Assembly: GCF_003946655.1 (NCBI RefSeq)
Contig: NZ_RHOV01000004.1
Span: 62,001 to 126,000, forward strand
Direction of reading: 5' to 3'
Source of the DNA: Lapidilactobacillus achengensis
GTDB lineage: Bacteria > Bacillota > Bacilli > Lactobacillales > Lactobacillaceae
Length of the DNA stretch: 64,000 nucleotides
The translations under genes were made by a program, and so were the position numbers. The notes beneath the pieces are model-generated. The model was not told the DNA's origin, searched no databases, and saw only the letters and a list, made by a program, of their open reading frames with translations. Positions 1 through 9,036 of this stretch are shown one piece after another. The stretch's first letter is position 1; every line of letters starts with the position of its first letter.

Positions 1-773
1 AGCGCGATGACGCTTAAACTGTTGGCCACTCCATCTTGCCAAGGCAAGAAACGTTTGGAAACGTTAGCGGCGTCCATGTTGCGTTTCTTGTAATCTTCGT
101 TATGCTCGTTGAATTTCTCGATTTCGAAATCCTCACGCACAAAAGCCTTAACGACACGATTACCACTGATGTTCTCTTCCACCATGGAATTTAGCCGCGA
201 GAAACTCTGCCGGATTTGGAAGAAGACCGGATGTTGCGCCCGCGCCATGGCCTGAGTCAGAAAATAGATCACTGGGGTGACCGCCACTAAAGCCAGGGTC
301 AGTTTCCAGTTGATCGTGCCCATAATAACGATCGAAACCACAAAGTAGAAGATGCATTCCAAAACTTGGTAGCTGACCCAAGAAACGAAATGGCGAATCG
401 CGTCGGTATCCCCAGTCATACGGGTCATAATGTCACCAACACGAGTGTGATTAAAGAAGTCGAAATCCAACTCCTGCAACTTTTTGTACATATCTTGACG
501 CAAATCGAATAGGGTGTTCTGGCCGGTTTGTTCGAATAAGATTTGATAAAGATAGCGGGTGATCGTCCGCACCAGCGTCGCTCCAATCATGACCAGCAAG
601 AACGGCACGAGTAAACTATCCTTATTGCCGTCAATGACCTGATCGACGATTTGCCCCATAATATATGGATTGACTAAAATCAAAGCCGTACTGATCAAGA
701 ACAAGAATGTTGCGATGATCAGCTTGCGTCGGTTAACTTTGACATACTGCCAGATCCATTGAAAATTATTCAT
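1..773 (-). CDS. ABC exporter, membrane-domain half (partial, runs off window start)
   Basis: Only the N-terminal ~257 residues are present; the rest lies beyond base 1. The ATG at 773-771 follows a GGAGG site. The translation starts MNNFQWIWQYVKVNRRKL and contains several hydrophobic segments (for example ATFLFLISTALILVNPYIMG), then FDLRQDMYKKLQELDFDFFN and HTRVGDIMTRMTGDTDAIR, the intracellular coupling-loop signature of type I ABC exporters fused to an ATPase (LmrA/MsbA/YheHI class). The nucleotide-binding domain is not visible, so substrate and subgroup cannot be stated. Lactobacilli often carry these as heterodimers, and the partner would lie outside the window. It is divergent from the AraC gene and unrelated to the sugar island. 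Family call is firm; drug transport is only an inference from the family. Confidence 0.85.
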   Translation of the reverse strand, partial: MNNFQWIWQYVKVNRRKLIIATFLFLISTALILVNPYIMGQIVDQVIDGNKDSLLVPFLLVMIGATLVRTITRYLYQILFEQTGQNTLFDLRQDMYKKLQELDFDFFNHTRVGDIMTRMTGDTDAIRHFVSWVSYQVLECIFYFVVSIVIMGTINWKLTLALVAVTPVIYFLTQAMARAQHPVFFQIRQSFSRLNSMVEENISGNRVVKAFVREDFEIEKFNEHNEDYKKRNMDAANVSKRFLPWQDGVANSLSVIA

Positions 774-901
774 AGATTTGAATCCTCCAATCTTCAAGAG
801 TCTATTATCAACGTTTTTTTTGAGATTGGAATGGTCAATGCTCGTCAAATTAATGTACAATGTTATACGTACACCTATATCAACTGAAAGGGGTCAATCA
901 G

Positions 902-1732
902 ATGAGTTATGCCGACGCCAAAACGTTCAATCCTGAGATTCTTTACGCCTATGATCCCTGGAATAAGGTCGCGGGTGGTTACAATTTACACAGTCACGAT
1001 TTCCTGGAGATCAGCATCATGCTGGAAGGCCAAGCCCACTATTTCATCGATGAACACTGGGTCGATGTCCAAGCTGGTCAAATCATGCTGTTCAACCCGG
1101 GCGTGCAACATGCCGAACAACAACGGCCAGACACGTATTCCCACCAACTTCATTTGGGCATCAAGAACATTTCCCTCCATGGCCTCCCCCGTAATTTCCT
1201 CCCCACGAAGAAATCGCAACTAGAAATCGGTGAGTATCAATATAAGATCATTGACAAAGCTTGGCAATTGGTCGGCGAAATCGACCAACAAGACGCGGAT
1301 TACCAATTGATCAGCAAGGGGATCATCATCGAGATCCTAGTTTATATCCTGCGGGGCTTAACGATCCGCGAGGAGAATTACATCAAGCCTTTCTTATCCA
1401 AGACCGAAAAAAAGCAGAATCACCTGGTGGACAGCGTGATCTACTTTTTGGAGAACCATTATACGGAAGATATTACCTTGGAGCAGCTGGCGCGGGACAA
1501 TTATGTCAGCCCCGCCTACTTATCGCGGATTTTCAAAGAGGCCACGGATATGAGCCCAATCAACTACTTGATCCAGATCCGCTTAAAGAACGCCCATGCG
1601 CTGTTGAAAAATGAAACCGATACCACCGTCAAAGAAATCGCTTCGGCGGTGGGCTACGAGGATGCCTATCATTTCAGCAAGCTCTTCAAGAAATATTACG
1701 GCGTCTCACCGTCGCAGGTGGAAGATAAATAG
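902..1732 (+). CDS. AraC-family transcriptional regulator with N-terminal cupin
   Basis: 276 residues from ATG 902, preceded by GAAAGGGG at good spacing; the in-frame ATG at 860 has no ribosome site. Residues ~20-90 form the cupin sensor (HSHDFLEISIMLEG, then a FNPGVQHAE segment, the usual AraC effector pocket). Residues ~180-276 hold two helix-turn-helix units: ITLEQLARDNYVSPAYLSRIF and VKEIASAVGYEDAYHFSKLFK, ending in the classic YYGVSPSQ motif. It most likely activates sugar genes, but neither neighbour is one: upstream is a divergent ABC exporter and downstream is a terminator. Target and ligand are unknown. Confidence 0.9.
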   Translation: MSYADAKTFNPEILYAYDPWNKVAGGYNLHSHDFLEISIMLEGQAHYFIDEHWVDVQAGQIMLFNPGVQHAEQQRPDTYSHQLHLGIKNISLHGLPRNFLPTKKSQLEIGEYQYKIIDKAWQLVGEIDQQDADYQLISKGIIIEILVYILRGLTIREENYIKPFLSKTEKKQNHLVDSVIYFLENHYTEDITLEQLARDNYVSPAYLSRIFKEATDMSPINYLIQIRLKNAHALLKNETDTTVKEIASAVGYEDAYHFSKLFKKYYGVSPSQVEDK

Positions 1733-1754
1733 GAACGCGCTTGAGCTGTTTGTC

Positions 1755-1794
1755 AAAAAAGTTTGCTACCCACGCTGGGAGGCAAACTTTTTTT
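1755..1794 (+). terminator. Rho-independent terminator of the AraC gene
   Basis: AAAAAAGTTTGC at 1755-1766 pairs with GCAAAC plus a T run at 1782-1794; the loop itself folds as CCCA-CGC-TGGG, extending the stem. Confidence 0.85.
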
Positions 1795-2199
1795 GCCACA
1801 AGTTGGGCCCAGACAAGCGTGCTTGGTCGCGTGGTCTGAGACTGCCCACAGCATCGGGTTTAGCAATCGGGATACTTCGAGTCGCACGAACGCGAAAAAG
1901 CAAAGGGGGCAACTGGCTTATTAACAGTTTTTATTTTTTGTTATGGTCGCTTCTAGGATGGAATTAAAATATTTTTTTATCTGAATAATTTTTTTGAAAA
2001 TATTAAAAAAATAAACAGATCTACATTTATGGAAGCGAAACCAATCGCCTGGCAGTGCCGACTTTTGTCGTGTTTGGAGCATGGGTGTTTAATCGCTGGG
2101 AAAATGATGATTAAAGCCATAATTTCATCTATCTCCAACCAAGGTCCAATTCACAGATGGGATATTTTGTGCTATTGTGGACAACAAGGAGTGATTCAT
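1795..2199. other. Intergenic region upstream of ald, possible promoter
   Basis: About 400 bp without a credible gene. It has a GC-rich first half and a strongly AT-rich stretch near 1925-2025. The best promoter candidate for ald is TTCACA at 2150-2155, 17 bp, TATTGT at 2173-2178, which would give a very short leader. A short CAGAC/GTCTG hairpin lies near 1810-1845. No repeat of the two big families was recognised here. Confidence 0.4.
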
Positions 2200-3309
2200 A
2201 TGAGAATTGGAATTCCCAAAGAAATCAAGAATAACGAAAACCGAGTTGGCATTACTCCTGCTGGCGTGCAAAATCTCGTGCAGGCCGGCCAAGAAGTCGT
2301 AGTGGAAACCAATGCGGGACACAACGCTGGTTATACCAACGCTGACTATCAAGCCGCTGGCGCGACTGTAGCAACTGCTACAGAAGCGTGGGCTGGCGAT
2401 ATGGTGATCAAGGTCAAGGAACCATTACCTGAGGAATATCATTTCTTCAGACCTGGCCTGATTCTTTATACTTACTTACATCTGGCGCCAAATCCTAAAC
2501 TGACCGCAGCGCTATTGGAAAATGAAGTTACCGCAGTTGGGTACGAAACCATGCGAGGCAAGGATGGCGGTTTGCCAGCTTTGAATCCTATGAGCGAAGT
2601 TGCCGGACGCATGGCCGTTTTGATCGGCGCTCAATTTTTGCAAGAACAGTATGGTGGTAAAGGTGTGTTACTGAGCGGCGTTCCTGGCGTGCGCAAGAGT
2701 CACGTGACCGTGATCGGCGGCGGCACTGTCGGTCTGAACGCGGCCAAAACCGCCATGGGTCTGGGGGCTCAAGTGACGATCCTCGATATCAATCCGGCTA
2801 CCTTAGCGCGGATCGACAATTTGTTCGATGGTCATATTCAGACGCTCTTCTCGAACCCCGCCAATATCGCCCATTCAGTCAAACACGCGGACGTGGTAAT
2901 TGGCGCGGTCTTGATTCCAGGCGCTAAGGCACCGAAATTAGTGACCGATGAGATGGTGGCAGCGATGGAACCTGGCTCAGTCATGGTCGATATTCCAATC
3001 GATCAAGGCGGCATTTTCGAAACCAGTGACCATGCCAGCACCTTCGACGACCCAATCTACTTGAAACATGACGTGATCCAATACGCGGTCGCCAACATTC
3101 CTGGCGCCGTGCCGAAGACCGCCACTGATGCGCTGACCAGCGTCACGATTCCATACGCGCAACTGATTGCCCAACAAGGCATCTCTGAAGCTGTCAAAAC
3201 TAACCCGACGATCGCTTCTGGACTCAACACCTATCGCGGCCACATTACCGCTGCCGCCGTAGCTAGTAGCCTAGAACAAGCTTATGTCGATCCCCTGACT
3301 TTGGTCTAA
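2200..3309 (+). CDS. ald: Alanine dehydrogenase
   Basis: 369 residues, the normal family length (~370). The start is ATG 2200 after AAGGAG at 2186-2191; an upstream in-frame ATG at 2029 would add 57 residues with no family resemblance. The N-terminus MRIGIPKEIKNNENRVGITP is the standard Ald/PNT opening, with the K-E and R residues that hold pyruvate. VTVIGGGTVGLNAAKTAMGLG near residue 170 is the NAD-binding Rossmann loop, and VMVDIPIDQGGIFETS near 265 is the conserved active-site Asp segment. It interconverts L-alanine and pyruvate with NADH in the cytoplasm. It is monocistronic, closed by a strong terminator, and a housekeeping gene beside the sugar island. Confidence 0.96.
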   Translation: MRIGIPKEIKNNENRVGITPAGVQNLVQAGQEVVVETNAGHNAGYTNADYQAAGATVATATEAWAGDMVIKVKEPLPEEYHFFRPGLILYTYLHLAPNPKLTAALLENEVTAVGYETMRGKDGGLPALNPMSEVAGRMAVLIGAQFLQEQYGGKGVLLSGVPGVRKSHVTVIGGGTVGLNAAKTAMGLGAQVTILDINPATLARIDNLFDGHIQTLFSNPANIAHSVKHADVVIGAVLIPGAKAPKLVTDEMVAAMEPGSVMVDIPIDQGGIFETSDHASTFDDPIYLKHDVIQYAVANIPGAVPKTATDALTSVTIPYAQLIAQQGISEAVKTNPTIASGLNTYRGHITAAAVASSLEQAYVDPLTLV

Positions 3310-3330
3310 AACCCGATCATAAAAAATAAC

Positions 3331-3382
3331 AAATCGACCCCGAACTTCACTTTTATCAGTGAAGTTCGGGGTCGATTTTTGC
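3331..3382. terminator. Strong bidirectional terminator between ald and the GyrI-like gene
   Basis: A 20-bp perfect stem (3331-3350 with 3359-3378), 8-nt loop TTTTATCA, with A and T runs on both sides. It serves the convergent genes on each side. Confidence 0.93.
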
Positions 3383-3387
3383 TTATT

Positions 3388-4014
3388 TTAAAGTGGTGCT
3401 AGGCTTACGCGCAGAATGGTCTTTCGCTTCTCCGGCGCAACTCGGCGAAAGTCAGACAAATAAATCTCTTTGTGCGCCTTACTGGTGCGCTGATAACCCG
3501 CCTGCTCAACAAATGCGCCCAAGCGCGCGAAACTAGCTGGCTCATCATCAAACGCGCCCTGGTGCAAAATCATCCCCACCAAGCCTTCATCGCGCTCAAT
3601 CAAAGCCACCTGAGCCAATTCAGCTGGTGTCAACTTCTTGGCTGCCAGCGCCTGCGCCTCGGCAAAGACAGCGGCGGTTACAAAATCTGGCTGCTTGATC
3701 ATGATCGTGTACAACAACTGACTTTTGTCCAACCCGACAGCCTGATAATCCGCCGGTAACGTCCAGAAACCCTCCAGTGGATAAACCCCATAATCAAACG
3801 CTCCCGGGAAATCGATCCCTTTTCGCGGCGCCATTTTGATCGTGTAACTCAACGTATACAGCGTCTGAATCGCCGCGCTGAACGCCGCATTATCGTTCGG
3901 GTCACCTTGCCCCTTGATCGCCAAGAAACGCTGCCGCGGCAACGTCACAATACTAGGCGCCTTCTTAGTTGGATAGATTTCTTTCTCGCTGGTTCGCCAT
4001 GAATAGGTTGACAT
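3388..4014 (-). CDS. GyrI-like small-molecule-binding domain protein
   Basis: 208 residues. The opening ...SIVTLPRQRFLAIKGQGDPND and the later IDFPGAFDYGVYPLEGFW and LLYTIMIKQPDFV segments match the stand-alone GyrI-like proteins (SOUL/SBP_bac_10 relatives, COG4832) that bind hydrophobic small molecules. The C-terminal HKEIYLSDFRRVAPEKRKTILR block is typical of this family. No DNA-binding or membrane segment is seen. The start ATG 4014 follows GGGAGG on the reverse strand. It is convergent with ald and lies just downstream of two repressors, but with a 22-bp gap and different base composition it need not belong to them. The biological ligand is unknown. Confidence 0.85.
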   Translation of the reverse strand: MSTYSWRTSEKEIYPTKKAPSIVTLPRQRFLAIKGQGDPNDNAAFSAAIQTLYTLSYTIKMAPRKGIDFPGAFDYGVYPLEGFWTLPADYQAVGLDKSQLLYTIMIKQPDFVTAAVFAEAQALAAKKLTPAELAQVALIERDEGLVGMILHQGAFDDEPASFARLGAFVEQAGYQRTSKAHKEIYLSDFRRVAPEKRKTILRVSLAPL

Positions 4015-4036
4015 GGTGGATTACCTCCCTGGGGAA

Positions 4037-5131
4037 TTAAATATGCTTGGGAAAAGACTTGCCCACGATCAATTTTGTTGGAATTGTAATTGTTGGATTT
4101 ACTATTTGTTCATGATTAATTAGCTTGGTGAGTAAGCTTAGAGCTTTCTTTCCCATTTCCGTTTCATCCTGCTGGATATGTGTGAAAAATGGTATTCCGT
4201 ATAGTGTCTTTGGCGCGTCAAAACAAATGATTTTTAAGTCTTCGGGAATTCGTAGATTGATTTTTTCGGCCGCGTATTTGATAGTTTCAGCCACTTCGTA
4301 ATTGAGCGCGAATATTGTGTGTATGTTAGGTCGTGCCTGCAAAACGTGGACCATATTACTTACATCATTATCAGAAAAAGAATGTGGTGAGGAGTAAATA
4401 TTGGAAATCCAGTTCTCTTTTGGGATTCGCAAGGATTGATCCGTGCAAAAATCTTTTATTTCCTGAATTCGTTCATGTTGAACGATATCGTCTGAGGAAC
4501 CGTACATTATTGAAATGTTTTGGGGGCCATTATTCTCGAGAATATACCTCATTACAGCCTTAACAGCGCCACGATTATCAGTTTTTATTGAAAACTGTTT
4601 ATCTAGATGGATGCTTAAATCAATGAAGACCAAAGGAAACTGGTCGATGACCAGTTGAACGAGTTCACTGTTTAGATACTTTGACCGAGCAGGTAACACG
4701 ATTATGCCATCAACATTTTCTTTTTCGAACTTTTTTATCGTGGCCTTCTCATTTTCAACTTGGTCATGGGTAAGCGCGAATAACACTTCGTATTGATCGG
4801 AGCTGGAGTCGAGAATGGACTTGATTAGGTCGATGCCATAGTGTGGATAAAAGTCGGTAAAAATAAAACCGATTTTCTGTGGCTTAGTTTGATTCTCCTG
4901 GTTGATTAGGGCTACTTCGTCAGAATTAACGAAGCTTCCCCGGCCTTTTTGACGTGTAATAAGTCGATCATCAACTAATAATTTCATAGATTTCTCAACG
5001 GTAATCTTACTGACGGAGAACTCTTCGGTTAGTGTTGCAATGTTTGGGAGCTTGCTACCTGCTGGATAATTGCCATTTAATATCTTACTCTTCAGGGATT
5101 TGTATATTTCTAAATATAGCGGCTTACTCAT
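4037..5131 (-). CDS. GntR-type DNA-binding / LacI-type sugar-binding repressor (first of a tandem pair)
   Basis: 364 residues. An N-terminal winged helix of GntR type (residues ~1-70; YLEIYKSLKSKILNGNYPAGS, then LPNIATLTEEFSVSKITVEKSM) is joined to a LacI/periplasmic-binding-like sensor (from ~85: KIGFIFTDFYPHYGIDLIKS, DGIIVLPARS, PLVFIDLS, LKIICFDAP). This is the AraR-like architecture. It lies 16 bp downstream of a paralogue on the same strand, so both are probably co-transcribed. They face the divergent mannosidase/ABC operon, the obvious target. The coding sequence is AT-rich compared with ald and the GyrI gene. The effector is probably a manno-oligosaccharide or its product (inference). 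Confidence 0.9.
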   Translation of the reverse strand: MSKPLYLEIYKSLKSKILNGNYPAGSKLPNIATLTEEFSVSKITVEKSMKLLVDDRLITRQKGRGSFVNSDEVALINQENQTKPQKIGFIFTDFYPHYGIDLIKSILDSSSDQYEVLFALTHDQVENEKATIKKFEKENVDGIIVLPARSKYLNSELVQLVIDQFPLVFIDLSIHLDKQFSIKTDNRGAVKAVMRYILENNGPQNISIMYGSSDDIVQHERIQEIKDFCTDQSLRIPKENWISNIYSSPHSFSDNDVSNMVHVLQARPNIHTIFALNYEVAETIKYAAEKINLRIPEDLKIICFDAPKTLYGIPFFTHIQQDETEMGKKALSLLTKLINHEQIVNPTITIPTKLIVGKSFPKHI

Positions 5132-5147
5132 TGCTAGACCTCTTTCA

Positions 5148-6233
5148 TTATTTTATTTTTCGTACACTGCCTGAATCAACAATTTCCGTTTCGATCAATC
5201 TTTTTCGTAGCTTTGGCTCGTGGCGGTTGAGTATTTCGTTCAGTAATTCAACGCTTTCTGTAGCGATTCTTGGCTCGTTTTGTGCAAGATGGCTCGCATT
5301 TGTACTGATAAAAGATGATTCACTTGAATCAAAGGCAAACAAGGAAATGTTTTCAGGAATTAGCAGGCACAATTGTTTGATTGCTTCTTGCGCAATCCCA
5401 GCAATATGGGCGTCAAGCGCTATGACGCAAGTGGGTCTATTCGTGGTGATAGCGCGCTTCACTCGATCGACATCAATTGCTATCCGGGTAAAATCATCTT
5501 TGTAGGTACTTCGAACTATTCTGCTGATATTGTCTGATGAAATTGGTGAGTTGGTCCGCCAATATGCTTCACTGAAAGCCTCTATTCGTGTTTCGAGTGT
5601 CGTATTTTTTAAGTGCTCATATCCAAGGATTAACACATTAAAATGACCGTGATCAATTAGGAAATCGGCGCTCTTCATTGCCCCAGTATAGTGATTGGAG
5701 CCAACAAAATAAGAATCGAATCCTTTAAGCTCCCGGTCTAGAACAATGATGGGAAACTTGTTATAAATTTTTTCAATTAGAGTGGCGCTGTAGAAAGGCT
5801 GTTGTACTGGCTCGATTAATAGACCGGAACAACCAATCATTGATAGTTCGTTTATCAAATGTGTTTCCTTGCTTTGACTTTCGCCGGAGAATCGGACGAT
5901 TAATTGGTACTCTAAGTGTTCGCACTCGTGAACAAGTGACTCTAATAGAATAGTACCATAACTATCAGTTATTCCTGATAAGATTAGACCAATTATTTTT
6001 GGTGATTCTTGGGCTAACACTGCTTTTTTAACAACACTTCCTATTCCTGGGGTGCGTTCAATGATTCCGTCATCTGATAGTAATCTCATTGCCTTTTGAG
6101 AAGTTATACGACTGACGCCGTATGTATCTGATATTTCCTTTTCGGTAGGCAAGAAATCCCCTATTTTGTAAGTCTGATTATTTATCTGCTTTTTTAAATC
6201 ATTATATATATTAATGTACATGGGAAGCTGCAT
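5148..6233 (-). CDS. GntR-type DNA-binding / LacI-type sugar-binding repressor (second of the pair)
   Basis: 361 residues from ATG 6233, eight bases after GAGGAG; a TTG three bases upstream is less well placed. Residues ~1-70 are the GntR winged helix (MYINIYNDLKKQINNQTYKIG, LPTEKEISDTYGVSRITSQKAM). The remainder is a LacI-type sensor (IIGLILSGITDSYGTILLESL, IIVLDRELKGFDSYFVGSNH, ENISLFAFDSSESS). It is AraR-like in layout and clearly homologous to the next gene. It is divergent from the solute-binding protein gene across a 210-bp region that holds a near-perfect palindrome and a cre-overlapped promoter. It probably represses the importer/mannosidase operon, and two paralogues may sense two sugars. 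Confidence 0.9.
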   Translation of the reverse strand: MQLPMYINIYNDLKKQINNQTYKIGDFLPTEKEISDTYGVSRITSQKAMRLLSDDGIIERTPGIGSVVKKAVLAQESPKIIGLILSGITDSYGTILLESLVHECEHLEYQLIVRFSGESQSKETHLINELSMIGCSGLLIEPVQQPFYSATLIEKIYNKFPIIVLDRELKGFDSYFVGSNHYTGAMKSADFLIDHGHFNVLILGYEHLKNTTLETRIEAFSEAYWRTNSPISSDNISRIVRSTYKDDFTRIAIDVDRVKRAITTNRPTCVIALDAHIAGIAQEAIKQLCLLIPENISLFAFDSSESSFISTNASHLAQNEPRIATESVELLNEILNRHEPKLRKRLIETEIVDSGSVRKIK

Positions 6234-6252
6234 CAAAAGATCTCCTCAATAA

Positions 6253-6273
6253 ATGATATGTAATACATGTCAT
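6253..6273. promoter_or_regulatory. Palindromic operator between repressor pair and ABC operon
   Basis: Half-sites ATGATATGTA and TACATGTCAT around a central A form a 21-bp inverted repeat with one mismatch per arm. It lies 20 bp upstream of the repressor start and 30 bp upstream of the operon -35 box, so it is a likely binding site for one of the GntR/LacI proteins. A second inverted repeat, GGTATTG at 6351-6357 and CAATACC at 6371-6377, lies in the transcribed leader. Confidence 0.65.
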
Positions 6274-6296
6274 TTAATTATTTAAAAAAATATCAC

Positions 6297-6332
6297 TGAA
6301 AGCGTTGACAAAAGCTGACTATTCTATATAAT
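6297..6332 (+). promoter_or_regulatory. Promoter of the ABC/mannosidase operon with overlapping cre box
   Basis: TTGACA at 6305-6310, 16 bp, TATAAT at 6327-6332: a consensus sigma-A promoter. TGAAAGCGTTGACA at 6297-6310 fits the CcpA cre consensus and covers the -35 box, predicting glucose repression. The leader to the ATG at 6445 is about 105 nt. Confidence 0.85.
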
Positions 6333-6444
6333 CAATATTGTAAGCGATGAGGTATTGAAATAAAACCACGCAATACCATATTGCATATATATTATAATAC
6401 ATTATCGGCCGATTGTGTAATTTTTTAGAGGAGAAGGGCAAGAA

Positions 6445-8022
6445 ATGAAGAAATTGTGGAAATCATTAGCTTTAGCAACTTCAGCATCTGCACTATTATT
6501 TTCTCTGTCAGCATGTGGTTCAAACGGGAATAAATCATCCGGGGATGAGAAAGACGGCAAGTCAGTTACTATTTTGACCGAAGATCATAGTGATGTTCGT
6601 CCGAAGAGTAAGGATTTATGGATGTGGAAAGAATATGAAAAAATGTCCGGCGTCAAAGTCGACTGGACTGAAGTAAAGGACTTCGGCGAAAAGAAGAATC
6701 TACTTCTTTCTAAAAAAGAACTACCAGATGCCTTTTATCAAACAATTTGGACAAACGATGAGGTTGTAAAATATGGTACTCAAGGAATCTTCCAGCCGTT
6801 GGAAAAATTAATTCCTAAGTATGCGCCAAATCTCAATAAGATTATGAAGAAGTATCCGGATGTAAAGAAAGCGATGACAACACCGGATGGTCATATCTAC
6901 TCTCTACCATATCTTTCGATGGATCCGATGAGTGGTGGTCGAACATTCAGATTATACATTAACCAAAAATGGCTGGATAAGTTAGGCCTGGAAGTGCCAA
7001 AGACAACCGAGGAACTTAAGGAGGTCTTGACACAGTTCGTTACGAAAGATCCAAACGGTAATGGCAAAGCAGATGAACAGGGTTGGTATATGAACTCTGG
7101 TGAGCTGCCTAACAGCTTTGAAAAGATTATCGATGCGGCATATGGGTTAGACACCGCTGGACGTACTGCCATTGATAATATGATTTACCTTGACAATGAC
7201 AAGCTACAATTAACCGTTAATTCAGATAAGATGAAAGATGTTTGGAAATACGAGAATGATTTATATAGTAATAAACTTATTTTCAAGCAAGCTTTTGCGG
7301 GCGTTGACTCAGATAAATGGGTAGCGGATGCTTCCAAGGATGTTGTTGGACTTTGGTCATGGGTTAGCCCTGAAATGATTGGTGAAGCCGTTCGTGACAA
7401 TTACACGCCAATCAATATTATTGAGGGACCGAACGGTGACAAAGGACTGGTTTCTCAACCACCAATTATGGGCACATCGGCATTCATGATTACCAAAGAT
7501 GCAAAGGATCCTAAGGAATTGCTGAAATGGGTCGACTACTTCTACAGTGAAGAAGGATCTGAGTTTGGATTCTTGGGTAAAGAAGGCGTGACCTATCATG
7601 TTGTCGATGGGAAAAAGGTTTATGTTGATAAAATTCTCAATTACGATAAAGGCGCGCAACTGGGTTCTTATCAATATATGAATAACGTTTATGCTGGTTT
7701 CTTCCCATATCTTGAATTACCTCAAAAGACAAAAGAAGAAGCTTGGGGTGAAAAACCAATTGAATATACGGATTTCACTGATGCGGATGTGCCAAAACAG
7801 TTGTTACCAGATTTCATGTCTACACCTGAGGAATCAAGTGAAATTTCAACTATTATGACTGATATGAGAAATTACGTTGAACAGGCACGGGTTAAATTTG
7901 TTACTGGTAAATGGAATTTTACAACAGACTGGGATAATTATGTAACGCAGTTGAATAAGATTGGTGCCGATAGACTACTAAAAATTCGTCGTACACAATA
8001 TGCTCGATATCAAAAGAATTAA
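6445..8022 (+). CDS. Extracellular solute-binding lipoprotein of Lpl-type oligosaccharide ABC importer
   Basis: 525 residues. A lipoprotein signal peptide (MKKLWKSLALATSASALLFS) ends in the lipobox LSAC, so Cys24 becomes the lipid anchor. The mature protein has the family-1 solute-binding pattern: VTILTEDHSDVRPKSKDLW, LPDAFYQTIWTNDEV, YGTQGIFQPLEKLIPKYAPN, SLPYLSMDP and DPNGNGKADEQGW, the calcium-loop-like DxNxNxxxD segment typical of LplA/YtcQ proteins. It captures an oligosaccharide outside the membrane and passes it to the two permeases downstream. No ATPase is encoded nearby, as usual for this class. The partner mannosidases suggest alpha-mannosyl glycans as substrate (inference). The promoter carries a cre and an operator; the ribosome site AGAGGAGAAGGG is strong. 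Confidence 0.92.
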   Translation: MKKLWKSLALATSASALLFSLSACGSNGNKSSGDEKDGKSVTILTEDHSDVRPKSKDLWMWKEYEKMSGVKVDWTEVKDFGEKKNLLLSKKELPDAFYQTIWTNDEVVKYGTQGIFQPLEKLIPKYAPNLNKIMKKYPDVKKAMTTPDGHIYSLPYLSMDPMSGGRTFRLYINQKWLDKLGLEVPKTTEELKEVLTQFVTKDPNGNGKADEQGWYMNSGELPNSFEKIIDAAYGLDTAGRTAIDNMIYLDNDKLQLTVNSDKMKDVWKYENDLYSNKLIFKQAFAGVDSDKWVADASKDVVGLWSWVSPEMIGEAVRDNYTPINIIEGPNGDKGLVSQPPIMGTSAFMITKDAKDPKELLKWVDYFYSEEGSEFGFLGKEGVTYHVVDGKKVYVDKILNYDKGAQLGSYQYMNNVYAGFFPYLELPQKTKEEAWGEKPIEYTDFTDADVPKQLLPDFMSTPEESSEISTIMTDMRNYVEQARVKFVTGKWNFTTDWDNYVTQLNKIGADRLLKIRRTQYARYQKN

Positions 8023-8042
8023 CCACGATTAACTATTAGACG

Positions 8043-8080
8043 AAGCCTGAGGTGGAACAGTACCTCGGGCTTTAGTTTTC
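8043..8080 (+). terminator. Leaky intra-operon hairpin between binding protein and permeases
   Basis: AAGCCTGAGGT (8043-8053) pairs with ACCTCGGGCTT (8062-8072), followed by the imperfect tail TAGTTTTC. The weak T run and its place after the binding-protein gene fit partial termination or mRNA stabilisation that gives more binding protein than permease. Confidence 0.65.
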
Positions 8081-8111
8081 TGTAGGATGTCTAAATACGG
8101 GAGATTTTGAG

Positions 8112-9020
8112 ATGACTAAATCAAGATGGAAATATTTCAAGCAACATAAGTGGCTTTACCTCATGCTTGCGGTGCCGATTATCTTTGTACTGATTTGGAA
8201 TTATTGGCCAATGTATGGGGTCGTTATTGCATTCAAAGACTATTCACCAGCTTTTGGTATTCTTGGTAGTCCCTGGGTTGGATTAAAGCATTTTAAGAGA
8301 TTTTTCCACTCATATTTCTTTGGAAATGTCATGATAAATACATTACGGGTCAGCATTTACAGCTTGCTTGTTTCAATCCCATTACCAATTATCTTGGCGC
8401 TAATGTTCAATGAGATTCGGATAAAATGGTTCAAATCTACGGCGCAGACAATTTCATATATTCCAAACTTTATTTCTGTTGTTGTCATCGTGGGAATGAT
8501 TAATTTCTTCTTTGGAACACAAAATGGGGCAATTAATACGTTACTAAGTGCGGTAGGCCTAAAACAGATTGATTTCTTAGGATCACCTGCTTGGTTTCCG
8601 CATCTGTATGTTTGGTCAGGTATATGGCAGGGTGTTGGTTGGGGAACATTAATTTATACTGCGGCGATGTCGGGAATACCGCAGGACCAGTATGAGGCAG
8701 CATATCTTGAAGGTGCGACTAGACTGCAATGCATTAAGAATATTACCATTCCAGCCATAATGCCAACAATTGTGATCTCAGCAATCCTTGCAACGGGTGG
8801 GATTATGGCAGTGGGATTTGACAAAACCTATCTTCTTCAAAACGCATCGAACTTATCGACTTCTGAAGTTTTATCAACATACACATACAAAGTTGGTATT
8901 ATCAATGGCGAGTATAGCTTTTCTGCGGCCGTTGGTCTTTTCAACAATATTATTAACTTTATTATGCTATTCGTTGTAAACAAGTTTGCACAGAAAGTCG
9001 GAGAAACAAGTTTGTGGTAA
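8112..9020 (+). CDS. ABC importer permease, LplB type
   Basis: 302 residues with six predicted membrane segments, beginning WLYLMLAVPIIFVLIWNYWPMYGVVIAF, the hallmark opening of LplB/YtcP-group permeases. The EAA loop that docks the ATPase is YEAAYLEGATRLQCIKNITIP near residue 195. It pairs with the next gene to form the membrane channel for the oligosaccharide bound by the upstream lipoprotein. It is separated from that gene by a hairpin and from the partner permease by 16 bp. AT-rich like its neighbours. Start ATG 8112 follows GGGAG. Confidence 0.93.
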   Translation: MTKSRWKYFKQHKWLYLMLAVPIIFVLIWNYWPMYGVVIAFKDYSPAFGILGSPWVGLKHFKRFFHSYFFGNVMINTLRVSIYSLLVSIPLPIILALMFNEIRIKWFKSTAQTISYIPNFISVVVIVGMINFFFGTQNGAINTLLSAVGLKQIDFLGSPAWFPHLYVWSGIWQGVGWGTLIYTAAMSGIPQDQYEAAYLEGATRLQCIKNITIPAIMPTIVISAILATGGIMAVGFDKTYLLQNASNLSTSEVLSTYTYKVGIINGEYSFSAAVGLFNNIINFIMLFVVNKFAQKVGETSLW

Positions 9021-9036
9021 AGGATGGTATTGATAA

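Noticed and set aside
2029-2199. Longer N-terminus for alanine dehydrogenase starting at 2029
   Set aside because: The extra 57 residues show no family similarity, and a proper ribosome site precedes ATG 2200.
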